From Bacteroidaceae bacterium (lineage in GTDB: Bacteria > Bacteroidota > Bacteroidia > Bacteroidales > Bacteroidaceae): a stretch of 56,634 bases of DNA. Shown here in pieces: positions 1 to 8,394 of this stretch. The DNA lies in the NCBI GenBank assembly GCA_017428785.1, contig JAFRQD010000024.1:1-56634 (forward strand), read 5' to 3'. Made by a program: the position numbers and the translations under genes. Position 1 is the first letter of the stretch. Each line of letters starts with the position of its first letter. Under the pieces are notes generated by a model, which was not told the origin of the DNA, did no database searches, and worked only from the letters and a program-made list of their open reading frames with translations.

Positions 1-39
1 TACTACAATCTCTGTCTATGTAAATCTTTCAAAGAGCGT

Positions 40-105
40 GCTCCCGATGGAGCGCATTGAAGATTGGCCACCTCCAGAGAGGCGGTCAGCTCTCATTTGC
101 GGGTG
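40..105 (-). other. 5' leader hairpin element, degenerate copy (copy 1)
   Basis: Read on the minus strand, the leader starting just after the promoter at 106-113 holds a CCTC-TCT-GGAGG hairpin with flanking GCC/GGC pairing. The same arrangement (short purine-rich start, CCTC-loop-GGAGG stem, closing CCC) lies immediately after the promoters at 6496 and 7139, so this is probably a conserved RNA leader. This copy is the most diverged, and its outer stem is weaker. Function unknown. Confidence 0.4.
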
Positions 106-137
106 CAAAGGTACGCCTTTTCCTGAAACTGGCAAAA
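106..137 (-). promoter_or_regulatory. Bacteroidetes-type promoter facing left, off the window
   Basis: On the minus strand a -7 element TACCTTTG (106-113) is preceded after exactly 19 bp by a TTG at 133-135 (-33 element). This matches the TTTG / TAnnTTTG promoter of Bacteroidetes. It would drive a minus-strand transcript leaving the window at position 1; the gene it serves is not visible. Its leader resembles those of the promoters near 6496 and 7139. Confidence 0.65.
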
Positions 138-220
138 CATTTCGAGACTTTTTTCTAAAAAAGATGCATTTTATGCTCCTTTACATTATATATATAATAC
201 GCGCGCGAAAGAAAGATAGG

Positions 221-255
221 AAAAACGGCAGCCACTCAATGTAGAGAGACTGCCG
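221..255 (-). terminator. Rho-independent terminator of the large secreted-protein gene
   Basis: On the minus strand the stem CGGCAG...CTGCCG (250-255 pairing with 226-231) is followed directly by five T residues. It lies about 32 bp beyond the stop codon of the gene ending at 287. A clear intrinsic terminator. Confidence 0.8.
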
Positions 256-286
256 CTGATGTTATAGGAAAAGAATCTTAAGCGGA

Positions 287-3200
287 CTACTTCACCATGA
301 CTATCTTTCCGTTCATGATGTAAATGCCCCTCGGCAATTTTCCATTTGACAATTTTCCATTTACGATTTGGCGTCCGCTGAGATCATAAATACTATCGTC
401 ATCCGACGGTTTTTGCTCTTGGACACCTCGGACACCTGTAGCATAATTAATGCTCAGCGGCGCATACTTCCATGTCGTTCCGTCTGCATGTGCAAAGACT
501 ATATCGTCGAACAGCCAGTCGCTTTCGGAGAACCAGTCCAGTTTCAGTTGCAGGAGTGTTCCCTCCGTGCCAGTAAAGGATTGGCGACTCATGGAATAGG
601 CAACGATGATAACCTCATGCTCTGACAGCCAGTTCGTAACCAGCACATGGTCTGTGCCTCGCTTGAGCATCATGTCCACCTGTTCGCGGCCAATGTCTTG
701 GGGCGTGGTCAGTCGCATTTGGAATGCTGTGTAATTCTGCTGACCCCATAAATCAATCTTCAACAGGCTGTCCCAAAGGTCACAAGTGAGCAAAGCAGAG
801 GAGCTACCGGCATCATTATTGCCATCGGCGATAATGCCAGCAATCATATTCAAGTCTCCTACATTGATTTCTCCGTCGCCATTGACATCGGCATTACGTG
901 TGGAGAATCCTTCTGGTTCTTTGCCAAGAATAAAGTTCAGCGTCTGCGTCACGTCAGCCGCATCCACCGCCTTGTCGAGGTTCACGTCGCCCTTCAGTAT
1001 TGCTGTCATTGCGACAGGTATCGTCAACTCTGCCGAGAGGCCGGAGCCGTCAAGCGTTGTTGCCTTGACAGTCACGTTGCCGTTTCCGCCGTATGCTGTC
1101 AATAATCCACGGCTGTCGATGGAAGCCATTTCCTCACCTTCAACGATGCTCCATGCCACACGGCTGATAGTGGTGTAGGCAGGCAATACGATACTATAGA
1201 GCTGTAACGCGGGCTGCTCGTCGGTGAGCCTCAAGTCTTCGGAGGCTGCAACGATGCGCACCTGGTTTGCCGTCACCACATTCACCGCTGTTCCTGTCGA
1301 GATGATGTTGCTCTTGATGCTGCCGTCATCAGCCAAGACTGCCCTGCGACTGCTTTGTGGCATATAGCCTGTCATGGGTATGAAGCTTACAAAGTAATAA
1401 ACACTGCCATTGGTGGGAGCGCTGAGGTCGGTGTAGCTTTGCTGCCAGCCAGCCACATTGGCGATGGCTGACATGTTGTTCTCGTCTGTGCCACGCCAGA
1501 TGGTGTATGTTCCGACGGTGAGACCCTCGTAGGCATTCCATGTCAGGTTGTAGCCGCCCAATGGCGAGTAGGTCAACATGATGTGCATAGGTGTATGGGG
1601 AGCACCGGGTGTACTCGTCTGCCCATTCGTGGCGATGAGTCTCAGTCTGTAGCGACACGATGCTATCATTGCATTCGATGAAAGGTCGGTATATGTACCC
1701 GTCGTAGCATTGATGGTGTCGAGGGGAAGGAACAGGTCTCTCTGCGCACTCTCTTTCTCGATGATTACCTTATTTATATATGTAGGCAGTTGCGACCAGC
1801 TTACCACATAGTTGCTGTTTCCTTCGATATCGACACGGTCAATCTCGGCATTGGGCATCGCGTTGTTCACGGTCACATTCCTTGTATATTGGTTGCCGCG
1901 CACAGCATCATCGTATGATGCTGTCAAGAGGTAGTTGCCTGTCGATAGGAATGTGACAAGCGCGGTCTTGGCTCCTGGGGTATATTCCACCTTCGCACCT
2001 TCGCACTTGAAGTCCACTCCAACCGAAAGGGCAGCCATTTCGTCACTCAAGTTGACGGTGAGCGGTGCGCCTGCCAATATCATGCTTGGCAGCGTGAACG
2101 ACACATCAACACGTTTGACAACTGTAATCTGCGATGTCACCACCGTCGCGCCGGCAGTGATGGTGTAGGTCTTTACGCCTGTCGTACTCCACTTCACAGC
2201 GTACTTTCCGTTGCCATAGTCCTTGACAATGCTTCCGCCTTCGCCCAGATTGATGCTGTAGTTTGCGGCTTGTGCGGCATGGAGGGTGAGGATGGTCTCG
2301 GTATCGACGGCTATGCGGTCTGGTGCTTCAATGTAGCCGCCGCGCCCCATCGTGAACTCTACAACTTGCGTCATAGGCGAGTGTGCGCCCCACAGGTCGA
2401 TGGCTTGCACTTGAATCTCGTAGGTCTTGCCGACAGTGAGTGCCGTCGATGGCACAAGCATCTGCGTACACTTCTTGTAGTCGTAGCCCGGCACAATGGC
2501 AGCCTCATCCCAGAGGCCGTTCAGAGGCGAGATAACAAATGCCCCGTCGCCAGTTTTTCCTTTCTGTTTGACGCTGATGTTGTAACGCATCTGCATGGCA
2601 GGCGTGTAATCGTCCTGTGCGTCGCTCCATGTGATGAGCATACCGTTCTGTGTCTGCCGGACAGACACCTCTGTAGGCGCAGCAGGTGGCTGGTTCTGAA
2701 TGCCAGTCTTGTAGAGGGTGGAGCCTGTGAGAATGTCTCCCTGGTTGGCGAATGGCACAATGTCATCGCCAATATCGCTGTAATGATGGATTTCTGGGTT
2801 CTGCACCATGCGGTAGCTGAAGTCAGGGCCTATAAGCAAGGAATGGATATTGTGGACGTAGCGATCTACTGCAGTATCAATATAGGGAATGTCCAAGAAA
2901 CCATCGTTGTTCAGGTCTAGTAGAGTAGTAGTCCAGTCATCAAAATCCGTGCCGAAGTCATGCGTCATGACGACCTCTGAACTGTTACCTTCGGGATGGC
3001 CTTTCAAGATGAGGAGTGTGTAATCCCGGCGAGTACCATTGCCGCCGCCTAAATCTGTTTCTTTACCACTCATGTAAGCCAAATCCACATAGCCGTCGTT
3101 GTTAAAGTCTGCAAGGACAATATCGTCACAGACGTAACCTTTTTCCGCAGGCATGGAGAATAGGATTTGCGGTTCGCTGTAAGTGAAGCTTCGCGTGCTG

Positions 3201-6200
3201 TCCTTATAGCAAACATATAATTTATTTGTATCGTCCGGCACATTTTTGGATCTGGTTTTCCAATAAACGATATCTGGGAAGCCGTCGCGGTTGACATCGT
3301 AAAAGGATGGGTTGGAAAAGCCTTCGCCATTGCCCCATAACAATTCAGGAACGACAACCGTTGAAGTATAGTTGATGCCGTCGTCTGTGACGAGTGCCTC
3401 TAAATTGGTTATTGAATACTCTTTACCATCTATTATGCGGTAACTGCCAGTTGACCGGAAATTAAGATTTTCCTTGCAGTCCATCAGACCGTCGTTGTTC
3501 AAATCAATGAGAGCTCCGCCTGGATGCTTTTCAGTGTAGTATCCTCCAGAAGTATAGTTGAAGCCCACCGTCTGGTAGTCGAAATCGAAGTCCTGTTCTC
3601 CGTAGTTCAGGAAGATATTGCCCTTTGAACTTTTGCTGAGCATATCGGGATAGCCATCGCGGTTGAAGTCATATATTGTCGAGAAGCTGCCGCGGCCAAT
3701 GTCGGCAAAGGTACTGAGTAGCACTTTGTCGAATGTGCCGTCACCATTGTTCTTGACGATGATGATTGTCGAGCCACCTATCGTATAGTCAATGGTGCCG
3801 TCCTGATTCCAATCAAATAATGTTTCCACTGAATAATTAGGATTATCTATCAAGGAGAAATCTGCCTTCTTCATCGAAGCTACATAGACAGTTTGCGGTG
3901 TAGCTGGGTAGCTGATGCCGTCCAGCGTCATTGTCAGTCCTATCTCGTGGTCGCCTTCTCGGTGGAAGACCATTTTGGCTCCCAACTCCGTCTGTTCGAT
4001 GATTTCCCCTTCTGATATCCGCCATTCATAGGAAGCACTTGGTAAAGGAGTCTTCACATAAACCGACAGTGTGTCAGCAGTGGTCAGACTTTCTGCGGAG
4101 GCATAGAATACAGGAGCATGCAATGCGTGCTCATAGACGAACTCGTCCGAGAATGCACCACCCAGCCCGCCTTGGTCGATGGCTTGTACGGCGATATAGT
4201 ACTTGCCGGGCTTCAGTGCTGCAGCATTGAAGAGCATTTGCCGCATTGTGCCTTGGTTGCCCTCGCGGATAGTCAGTCGCTTGCCGTCTGCCGTTGACTC
4301 TGCCCTCAGCACGTCGCCCAAACCGGGCTGTGTGCCGATGCGCAGCTCGTAGGTGAGGTCGCAGGATGATGTCTCTGCGTCCGAACCGTACTGCCAGGCA
4401 ATCTTCAGCCTGTTCATCTCCGGCAAAAACATTGCAGTGGGCATCGCCATCTTCTGTGGACGTGTGTTGGGTTGGGTCTGTGAACGGAGATGGCCGTAGA
4501 ATCTACCGCCACCGCAATAGAACTCTGTCAGGCCGTCACCCGTGAAGTCGCCGAGAAGCAATTGTGAATAATCAACACCATATTGGTTCGTAAACAGTTC
4601 GTCCACAGTGGTGAGAGTAAAGTCGGCATTCACCTTCATCAGGGTTGTCTTACTGCCATCGGTGACATTCAGCTCGTAGCAGCCATCGGCATCGTAGTCG
4701 CGGCATTCTACGAATTCATACTTGATGCCAGCGAAGTTCTGTTCTTTGCGGCGGAAGGTGCCGTTGCCATTGTTGCGCAGGAACACGAAATAAGAGTTAT
4801 AAGAAGATGCATTATAATTCGAGTTGCGCACACAGAGGAACGCCAGAATGTCGATGTCGCCGTCGTGGTCGAAGTCGCGGAACTCCACGTGGTCGATGCG
4901 CGAGTTGCTGTAGAGGTCGCGGCGCGTTTCTTCGCCGCCGGTAAGGTTGGTCACCACATAGAGCTTCGAGCCGTCGTAGCAGACATAATCGACCTCGCCG
5001 TCGCCGTCGATGTCGTAGGGATAGACCGCCTCGTTGGTCTCGCGGCAGTAAAACTTGTTGTCATCGTAACTGTAGAGCAGTCCGCTGAAGCCGATGAGGT
5101 CGCGGATGCCGTCGCCGTTCAAATCGACAGCGTCCTGTTTTATTGAGGCATTCACGCTGGTGGTGCCGCCGTCCACGAACATACTATTCCTCAGCCAACC
5201 CCGTATCATGTCTATCCATGTGCCGCCAGAGAAGGGTGTCGGCTCCTTCTCTTCATTGGTGACGGACAGCTCACGGGTGGAAGGAGAGCCGTCGGCCAAC
5301 TGGAAGTTGGCTGTCATGGCTTTCTCACTCTCTGTCATTGTTGCCGAAGTAATGAGGTCTTTGCGCCCGTCGTTGTCGATGTCGCAAACAAACAAACCAC
5401 CCTGGTAGCGCAACCCGTCGTCTTGTCTTGTGAAAATGTGTTCACCATTTCCAGACATTTTATATACAAGATTATTGCCTACTGGTGAACGCTCCACCTG
5501 TATGTTTCCGTGACTACCGCCAATAGTGCCGGTAGTGTATCCGTATCCTCTTATGATGTAGAAAAAACCTAAGTAGCAATTTGTAACCGAATCGCGGTAT
5601 ACGCGCTCGTCACCATTCATAAACGTAAAGCGAATATAATTATAAAGTTCTCCTTTGCTATCATAACTTTTATACGATTGGTCATACCCTACCAACTCCA
5701 TGCGTCCGTCACCGTCCAGGTCATAGACGCTTGTCGAGCTGAAGCCTTTGATATTTTCGCCTTTGATATTTTCAATATTAAAGTTCACGCGCTCCACGTT
5801 CTGCCCCTCTTCGATTATCGCAAAAGATTTGTATTTTTCATAGAAGGCTGCCCCTGCTCCTGCCGGCACATACATCACCCGCATTTTGGGATAGGAATTG
5901 CCATAGAAGGTTAGCGTAGCAGGCGGCGTGGGCTGATGGAATACCATCTCCTGGCACAAAGGCAGGTATGCGTAAGTCACGGCATTGTCTAATAATTCGA
6001 TGCGCCTTACTCTCGAGCGGTTGGCAAAGCATTTTATGTCGGGAATGACGTGTATGCCTTCGCCAATGACGAGTACGCTGTCTTTGGCATACTTGTACGG
6101 CACATAGACAAGCGTGTCGCCCGTGATGGTACACAGCAAGCCGCTATTGCTGGTGTAGAGCGGATGCCCCTCTTCAACCAATACTTCCTCCAAATCCCGG

Positions 6201-6328
6201 AACTGGTTCAAGTAGTTGATGACACCCATGGTCATGTCCTTTGGTATTGTGACGGATGTCTGAGCAAAGGTTAAAATACTGCTGCTCAGCACGGCCAGCA
6301 CAGCAGCCAATAGTCTTTTCCTGTTCAT
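287..6328 (-). CDS. Giant secreted VCBS/FG-GAP-repeat protein with dockerin-like module and T9SS-type tail
   Basis: A 2013-residue exported protein. It opens with a signal peptide (MNRKRLLAAVLAV..., about residues 1-23), then a BspA-like region (about 50-170) with a YVPAGAG-type motif. About thirteen Ca-binding D-x-D/N-x-D-G motifs of the VCBS/FG-GAP beta-propeller type (DLDGDGRMELV, DIDNDGRKDLI, DFNRDGYPDML, DLNNDGFLDIP) lie between roughly residues 206 and 1145. Fibronectin-III/Ig-like and bacterial Ig (BIG2-like) modules follow. A dockerin-like pair of Ca loops (GDVNLDKAVDAADV; NADVNGDGEINVGDL) is at about 1780-1830. A possible cohesin-like beta domain comes next, then a final 40 residues (YDLSGRQI...LPRGIYIMNGKIVMVK) typical of type IX secretion sorting tails. 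Likely surface-attached or secreted, with a binding or adhesive role; no enzymatic motif was seen. It has its own promoter and terminator, so it is monocistronic. Confidence 0.85.
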   Translation of the reverse strand: MNRKRLLAAVLAVLSSSILTFAQTSVTIPKDMTMGVINYLNQFRDLEEVLVEEGHPLYTSNSGLLCTITGDTLVYVPYKYAKDSVLVIGEGIHVIPDIKCFANRSRVRRIELLDNAVTYAYLPLCQEMVFHQPTPPATLTFYGNSYPKMRVMYVPAGAGAAFYEKYKSFAIIEEGQNVERVNFNIENIKGENIKGFSSTSVYDLDGDGRMELVGYDQSYKSYDSKGELYNYIRFTFMNGDERVYRDSVTNCYLGFFYIIRGYGYTTGTIGGSHGNIQVERSPVGNNLVYKMSGNGEHIFTRQDDGLRYQGGLFVCDIDNDGRKDLITSATMTESEKAMTANFQLADGSPSTRELSVTNEEKEPTPFSGGTWIDMIRGWLRNSMFVDGGTTSVNASIKQDAVDLNGDGIRDLIGFSGLLYSYDDNKFYCRETNEAVYPYDIDGDGEVDYVCYDGSKLYVVTNLTGGEETRRDLYSNSRIDHVEFRDFDHDGDIDILAFLCVRNSNYNASSYNSYFVFLRNNGNGTFRRKEQNFAGIKYEFVECRDYDADGCYELNVTDGSKTTLMKVNADFTLTTVDELFTNQYGVDYSQLLLGDFTGDGLTEFYCGGGRFYGHLRSQTQPNTRPQKMAMPTAMFLPEMNRLKIAWQYGSDAETSSCDLTYELRIGTQPGLGDVLRAESTADGKRLTIREGNQGTMRQMLFNAAALKPGKYYIAVQAIDQGGLGGAFSDEFVYEHALHAPVFYASAESLTTADTLSVYVKTPLPSASYEWRISEGEIIEQTELGAKMVFHREGDHEIGLTMTLDGISYPATPQTVYVASMKKADFSLIDNPNYSVETLFDWNQDGTIDYTIGGSTIIIVKNNGDGTFDKVLLSTFADIGRGSFSTIYDFNRDGYPDMLSKSSKGNIFLNYGEQDFDFDYQTVGFNYTSGGYYTEKHPGGALIDLNNDGLMDCKENLNFRSTGSYRIIDGKEYSITNLEALVTDDGINYTSTVVVPELLWGNGEGFSNPSFYDVNRDGFPDIVYWKTRSKNVPDDTNKLYVCYKDSTRSFTYSEPQILFSMPAEKGYVCDDIVLADFNNDGYVDLAYMSGKETDLGGGNGTRRDYTLLILKGHPEGNSSEVVMTHDFGTDFDDWTTTLLDLNNDGFLDIPYIDTAVDRYVHNIHSLLIGPDFSYRMVQNPEIHHYSDIGDDIVPFANQGDILTGSTLYKTGIQNQPPAAPTEVSVRQTQNGMLITWSDAQDDYTPAMQMRYNISVKQKGKTGDGAFVISPLNGLWDEAAIVPGYDYKKCTQMLVPSTALTVGKTYEIQVQAIDLWGAHSPMTQVVEFTMGRGGYIEAPDRIAVDTETILTLHAAQAANYSINLGEGGSIVKDYGNGKYAVKWSTTGVKTYTITAGATVVTSQITVVKRVDVSFTLPSMILAGAPLTVNLSDEMAALSVGVDFKCEGAKVEYTPGAKTALVTFLSTGNYLLTASYDDAVRGNQYTRNVTVNNAMPNAEIDRVDIEGNSNYVVSWSQLPTYINKVIIEKESAQRDLFLPLDTINATTGTYTDLSSNAMIASCRYRLRLIATNGQTSTPGAPHTPMHIMLTYSPLGGYNLTWNAYEGLTVGTYTIWRGTDENNMSAIANVAGWQQSYTDLSAPTNGSVYYFVSFIPMTGYMPQSSRRAVLADDGSIKSNIISTGTAVNVVTANQVRIVAASEDLRLTDEQPALQLYSIVLPAYTTISRVAWSIVEGEEMASIDSRGLLTAYGGNGNVTVKATTLDGSGLSAELTIPVAMTAILKGDVNLDKAVDAADVTQTLNFILGKEPEGFSTRNADVNGDGEINVGDLNMIAGIIADGNNDAGSSSALLTCDLWDSLLKIDLWGQQNYTAFQMRLTTPQDIGREQVDMMLKRGTDHVLVTNWLSEHEVIIVAYSMSRQSFTGTEGTLLQLKLDWFSESDWLFDDIVFAHADGTTWKYAPLSINYATGVRGVQEQKPSDDDSIYDLSGRQIVNGKLSNGKLPRGIYIMNGKIVMVK

Positions 6329-6368
6329 AATTATTTCTTTTTATCCTTAATTCCTAATCTCTAATTCT

Positions 6369-6384
6369 TATATATATATATATA
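6369..6384. repeat. (TA)8 dinucleotide tract in the 5' leader
   Basis: Eight consecutive TA units in the 5' untranslated region of the giant secreted-protein gene, about 40 bp upstream of its start codon. Such tracts can slip in length and change leader structure; whether this one varies is unknown. Confidence 0.8.
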
Positions 6385-6489
6385 CACGGCGGAAGCGTGG
6401 CACTGTATCTGCTCAAGACGAGCATAACGCTTCGATATTCCAGTAAAATTGAGGAAGGGCACCTCCGCTGAGGTCGTTTCATGCCCATC
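6385..6489 (-). other. Structured 5' leader of the giant secreted-protein gene (leader copy 2)
   Basis: The minus-strand transcript begins near 6489. It first shows GGGCA / TGCCC enclosing a CCTC-AGC-GGAGG hairpin (6459-6485). A second hairpin follows, GAAGCGT...ACGCTTC, with an internal TGCTC/GAGCA stem (about 6390-6435). The first hairpin recurs almost unchanged at 7098-7128 after another promoter. A cis-regulatory RNA or mRNA-stabilising 5' structure is the simplest reading; the ligand or factor is unknown. Confidence 0.5.
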
Positions 6490-6495
6490 CGACTG

Positions 6496-6527
6496 CAAAT
6501 ATACGAGTTATAATTCAAATGTCAAAA
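6496..6527 (-). promoter_or_regulatory. Promoter of the giant secreted-protein gene
   Basis: Minus-strand -7 element TATATTTG (6496-6503) with a TTTTG -33 element (TTG at 6523-6525) after exactly 19 bp. This predicts a start near 6489 and a leader of about 160 nt before the ATG at 6328. Confidence 0.75.
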
Positions 6528-6600
6528 TTATTTAGGTGTTATCTCACAAAGTGTACGGAAAAAGGCTCTCTCCTTCCGCAGGACGAATCCCCAAAACAAT

Positions 6601-6763
6601 CTCTAAGGAGTCAAGGAGTTGAGGAGTTGGTTCCACAAGAGACTCCTTTACTCCTAAACTCCTTAGACAGATACAAAATTCTGCCGCACGAAACTGTCTC
6701 TAAGGAGTCAAGGAGATGTGGAGTTTTTTTTAGAAGAGACTCCTTTCCTCCTAAACTCCTTAG
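6601..6763. repeat. Two copies of a 66-bp inverted-repeat element
   Basis: Two near-identical 66-bp blocks, 6601-6666 and 6698-6763, each start CTCTAAGGAGTCAAGGAG and end CTCCTAAACTCCTTAG, so each folds into a long hairpin. They lie in tandem 31 bp apart. The loop sequences differ (one has a run of eight T). No coding sequence is associated. They lie upstream of the giant secreted-protein promoter. Confidence 0.85.
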
Positions 6764-7097
6764 CCATGAAAATCCCAGTCGCGAGAAAGTATCGCTAAAG
6801 CGTGTAAAATCCTTAATTTAGAACAACGGATTGAACTGATTAAACGGATTTGTCAACCGTTAAACTCTTAAACTTTTCACCTTTTTATAGGTACAGTCCC
6901 TATGAGGGGAAGGACGCGTCCCTATGAGGAGAGGGACACGTCCCTAAAATCCACGTGAGGATTTTCCGAGTTTTGCAAGTGGTTAGAAAACAAAAAGACT
7001 GACAACAGAGAGCAGTCGTAATTTAATAACCAGTCAACTCTATATAGTCGTCCGACAGAAAACTGACAACCTAAATCAGCGAACTACAATTTGGAAA
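6764..7097. other. Gene-free stretch with short hairpin repeats
   Basis: No convincing gene. Around 6892-6950 a short element of the type GTCCCTATGAGG is repeated three times with GGACGCGTCC-like palindromes. Around 6995-7080 several ACTGACAAC/CAGTC-type short repeats occur. The stretch lies downstream of the orphan leftward promoter at 7139 and may be its untranslated transcript. Confidence 0.5.
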
Positions 7098-7138
7098 GGG
7101 CGCCTCCGCTGAGGCGACATTTCATGCCCTACCGACGA
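7098..7138 (-). other. Orphan copy of the 5' leader hairpin (leader copy 3)
   Basis: Read on the minus strand this begins about 8 nt after a -7 element. It has GGGCATGAAA, then GCCTCAGCGGAGGC and a closing GCCC, nearly identical to the leader at 6459-6485. No open reading frame follows before the next promoter, so this unit has lost its gene or makes an untranslated RNA. Confidence 0.55.
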
Positions 7139-7170
7139 CAAAGATACGAAGAAAAATTAAACCCAAATCG
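7139..7170 (-). promoter_or_regulatory. Orphan leftward promoter abutting the MITE-like element
   Basis: Minus-strand -7 element TATCTTTG at 7139-7146. A TTG about 18 bp upstream falls inside the left terminal repeat of the MITE-like element, so the insertion seems to have replaced the original -33 region. It points into a 0.6-kb stretch without genes. Confidence 0.5.
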
Positions 7171-7359
7171 GTCATTAGAACGAAGGACTCAAAGATATGA
7201 ATCTAAGAACTTCTATTTTATTCCTCGCACATTTCTTCTTGGCATCTTTCCGCCTTATGTGCGGTCACAATGCCTGCATTGCTCCCTTACATAAGACGAA
7301 AACCTGCTCTAAGAAGAAATGCACGCTGACTAAAATTCTAATGACCGATTTGGGTTAAA
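7157..7359. mobile_element. MITE-like element with 19-bp terminal inverted repeats
   Basis: Perfect 19-bp inverted repeats beginning CCCAAATCGGTCATTAGAA lie at 7162-7180 and 7336-7354. They are flanked on both sides by the direct repeat TTAAA (7157-7161 and 7355-7359), consistent with a target-site duplication. The 193-bp interior carries no transposase, so it is non-autonomous and would need a full-length relative elsewhere in the genome. Confidence 0.75.
7197..7358 (+). CDS. Possible 53-residue ORF inside the MITE-like element
   Basis: An ATG-started frame with a hydrophobic N-terminus (MNLRTSILFLAHFFLASF) and a basic half with four cysteines and many lysines. It ends using the right terminal repeat and the TTAAA duplication for its stop codon. 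It could be a tiny exported peptide, or chance in a short element. I do not recognise it; low confidence. Confidence 0.2.
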   Translation: MNLRTSILFLAHFFLASFRLMCGHNACIAPLHKTKTCSKKKCTLTKILMTDLG

Positions 7360-7428
7360 ACAGGAAAAGGAAAAGGCGTTTTTTTATGATTAGCCTGCGA
7401 TTATACATCTCAAGCACTTGTCCAAATC

Positions 7429-7504
7429 AACGTGTTGGGTTATCTAACTAAACGTGTTGGGTTATCTAACTAAACGTGTTGGGTTATCTAACTAAACGTG
7501 TTGG
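7429..7504. repeat. 22-bp tandem repeat, about 3.5 copies
   Basis: Three perfect 22-bp units (AACGTGTTGGGTTATCTAAC plus TA) at 7429-7450, 7451-7472 and 7473-7494, with a partial fourth. The perfect identity suggests recent expansion or a set of phased binding sites. It lies between the MITE-like element and the lipoprotein gene. Confidence 0.9.
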
Positions 7505-7676
7505 GGTTTGAGGGCTGACGGGAGTGCTTCCCCAAACAACTGTTGGGCAGCAGCATTTTCCATGCAGGGACCGATGGGAGAACTGTGAAGTGAGAAATTA
7601 TTCGGCCGCAGGGCAATAAAAGCAGAGGCTGGCTCGTTCTTAAAGAAAGACGAACAAAAAAACATCACTACGAACC
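7505..7676. other. Gene-free leader region of the lipoprotein gene
   Basis: A short CCCAAACAACTGTTGGG hairpin lies at about 7532-7548. I see no good -7 element. The region presumably holds the start signals of the gene at 7677. Confidence 0.4.
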
Positions 7677-8393
7677 ATGAAAATGAGATTTTCCACTATT
7701 CTTTCGGAGAAAACGATTCGGCGAGCAACCTTGATTCTGACGGCTGCGGTGCTGACGACGCTGACGGCTTGCCGAAACAACGAGACACACCGCACGAGGC
7801 TGACGAATACGGAGATGGACTCCTACGGCAAGGCAATTGCCGGTCAGTATGAGGGCTCCTACATTATCTTGTGGTCGAACAGCACCATGCCTTGGCACGA
7901 GACGGAGGACGGGCGCAAGGTGAGGGAGAATGTGCGGGAGACGGTGGAGGACGTGAGCATCACCGTGACGGACAACACGCTGAGAAGCATCGCGTTCCAC
8001 AAGTTCCCCATTCGTATGCTCAGCCACATCGTGGAGGGCAACGAGGCCTTGCAGAAAGCGCTTGCCGAGGTGCCGGACATGGACTTGACGGCTCGCTATG
8101 GCTGGGATCTCTATACGGACGAACTGTCGCCCATCTGGGGAATGGAGGACATGATGACGCCGCTGACGCTGACCTACGGCGGACAGGAGCATACCATCAT
8201 CCTGAAGTTCAGAAATGACACGAGGCAGTTACTCGACAAGACGAAGCTGGAAGGCAGCAAGGGCTTCAGCCAGGTGAGCACCCTGCAGCTAAGCTTCGAC
8301 GAACTCCGTGTGGACGGAGAACTTGTGCAGAAGGATGAATCGTGGGAGACAAACAGCGGCGAGCTGCTGGCCATCTTTAGGATGAAGCAGTAA
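7677..8393 (+). CDS. Lipoprotein, DUF4840-like (238 aa)
   Basis: The N-terminus has a hydrophobic stretch ending LTTLTACRN, a lipobox with the lipidated cysteine at about residue 33, so this is an envelope lipoprotein. The body alternates beta-strand-like segments (YEGSYIILW, VEDVSITV, LTYGGQEHTIILKF) and resembles the small Bacteroidales DUF4840 lipoproteins, though that call is from memory of the family. Function unknown. It stands alone, separated from the sulfatase gene by a repeat-rich 187-bp gap. Confidence 0.65.
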   Translation: MKMRFSTILSEKTIRRATLILTAAVLTTLTACRNNETHRTRLTNTEMDSYGKAIAGQYEGSYIILWSNSTMPWHETEDGRKVRENVRETVEDVSITVTDNTLRSIAFHKFPIRMLSHIVEGNEALQKALAEVPDMDLTARYGWDLYTDELSPIWGMEDMMTPLTLTYGGQEHTIILKFRNDTRQLLDKTKLEGSKGFSQVSTLQLSFDELRVDGELVQKDESWETNSGELLAIFRMKQ

Positions 8394-8394
8394 G

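Noticed and set aside
6519-6821. 100-residue plus-strand frame over the 66-bp hairpins
   Set aside because: It is composed of the inverted repeats and overlaps the promoter of the giant secreted-protein gene.
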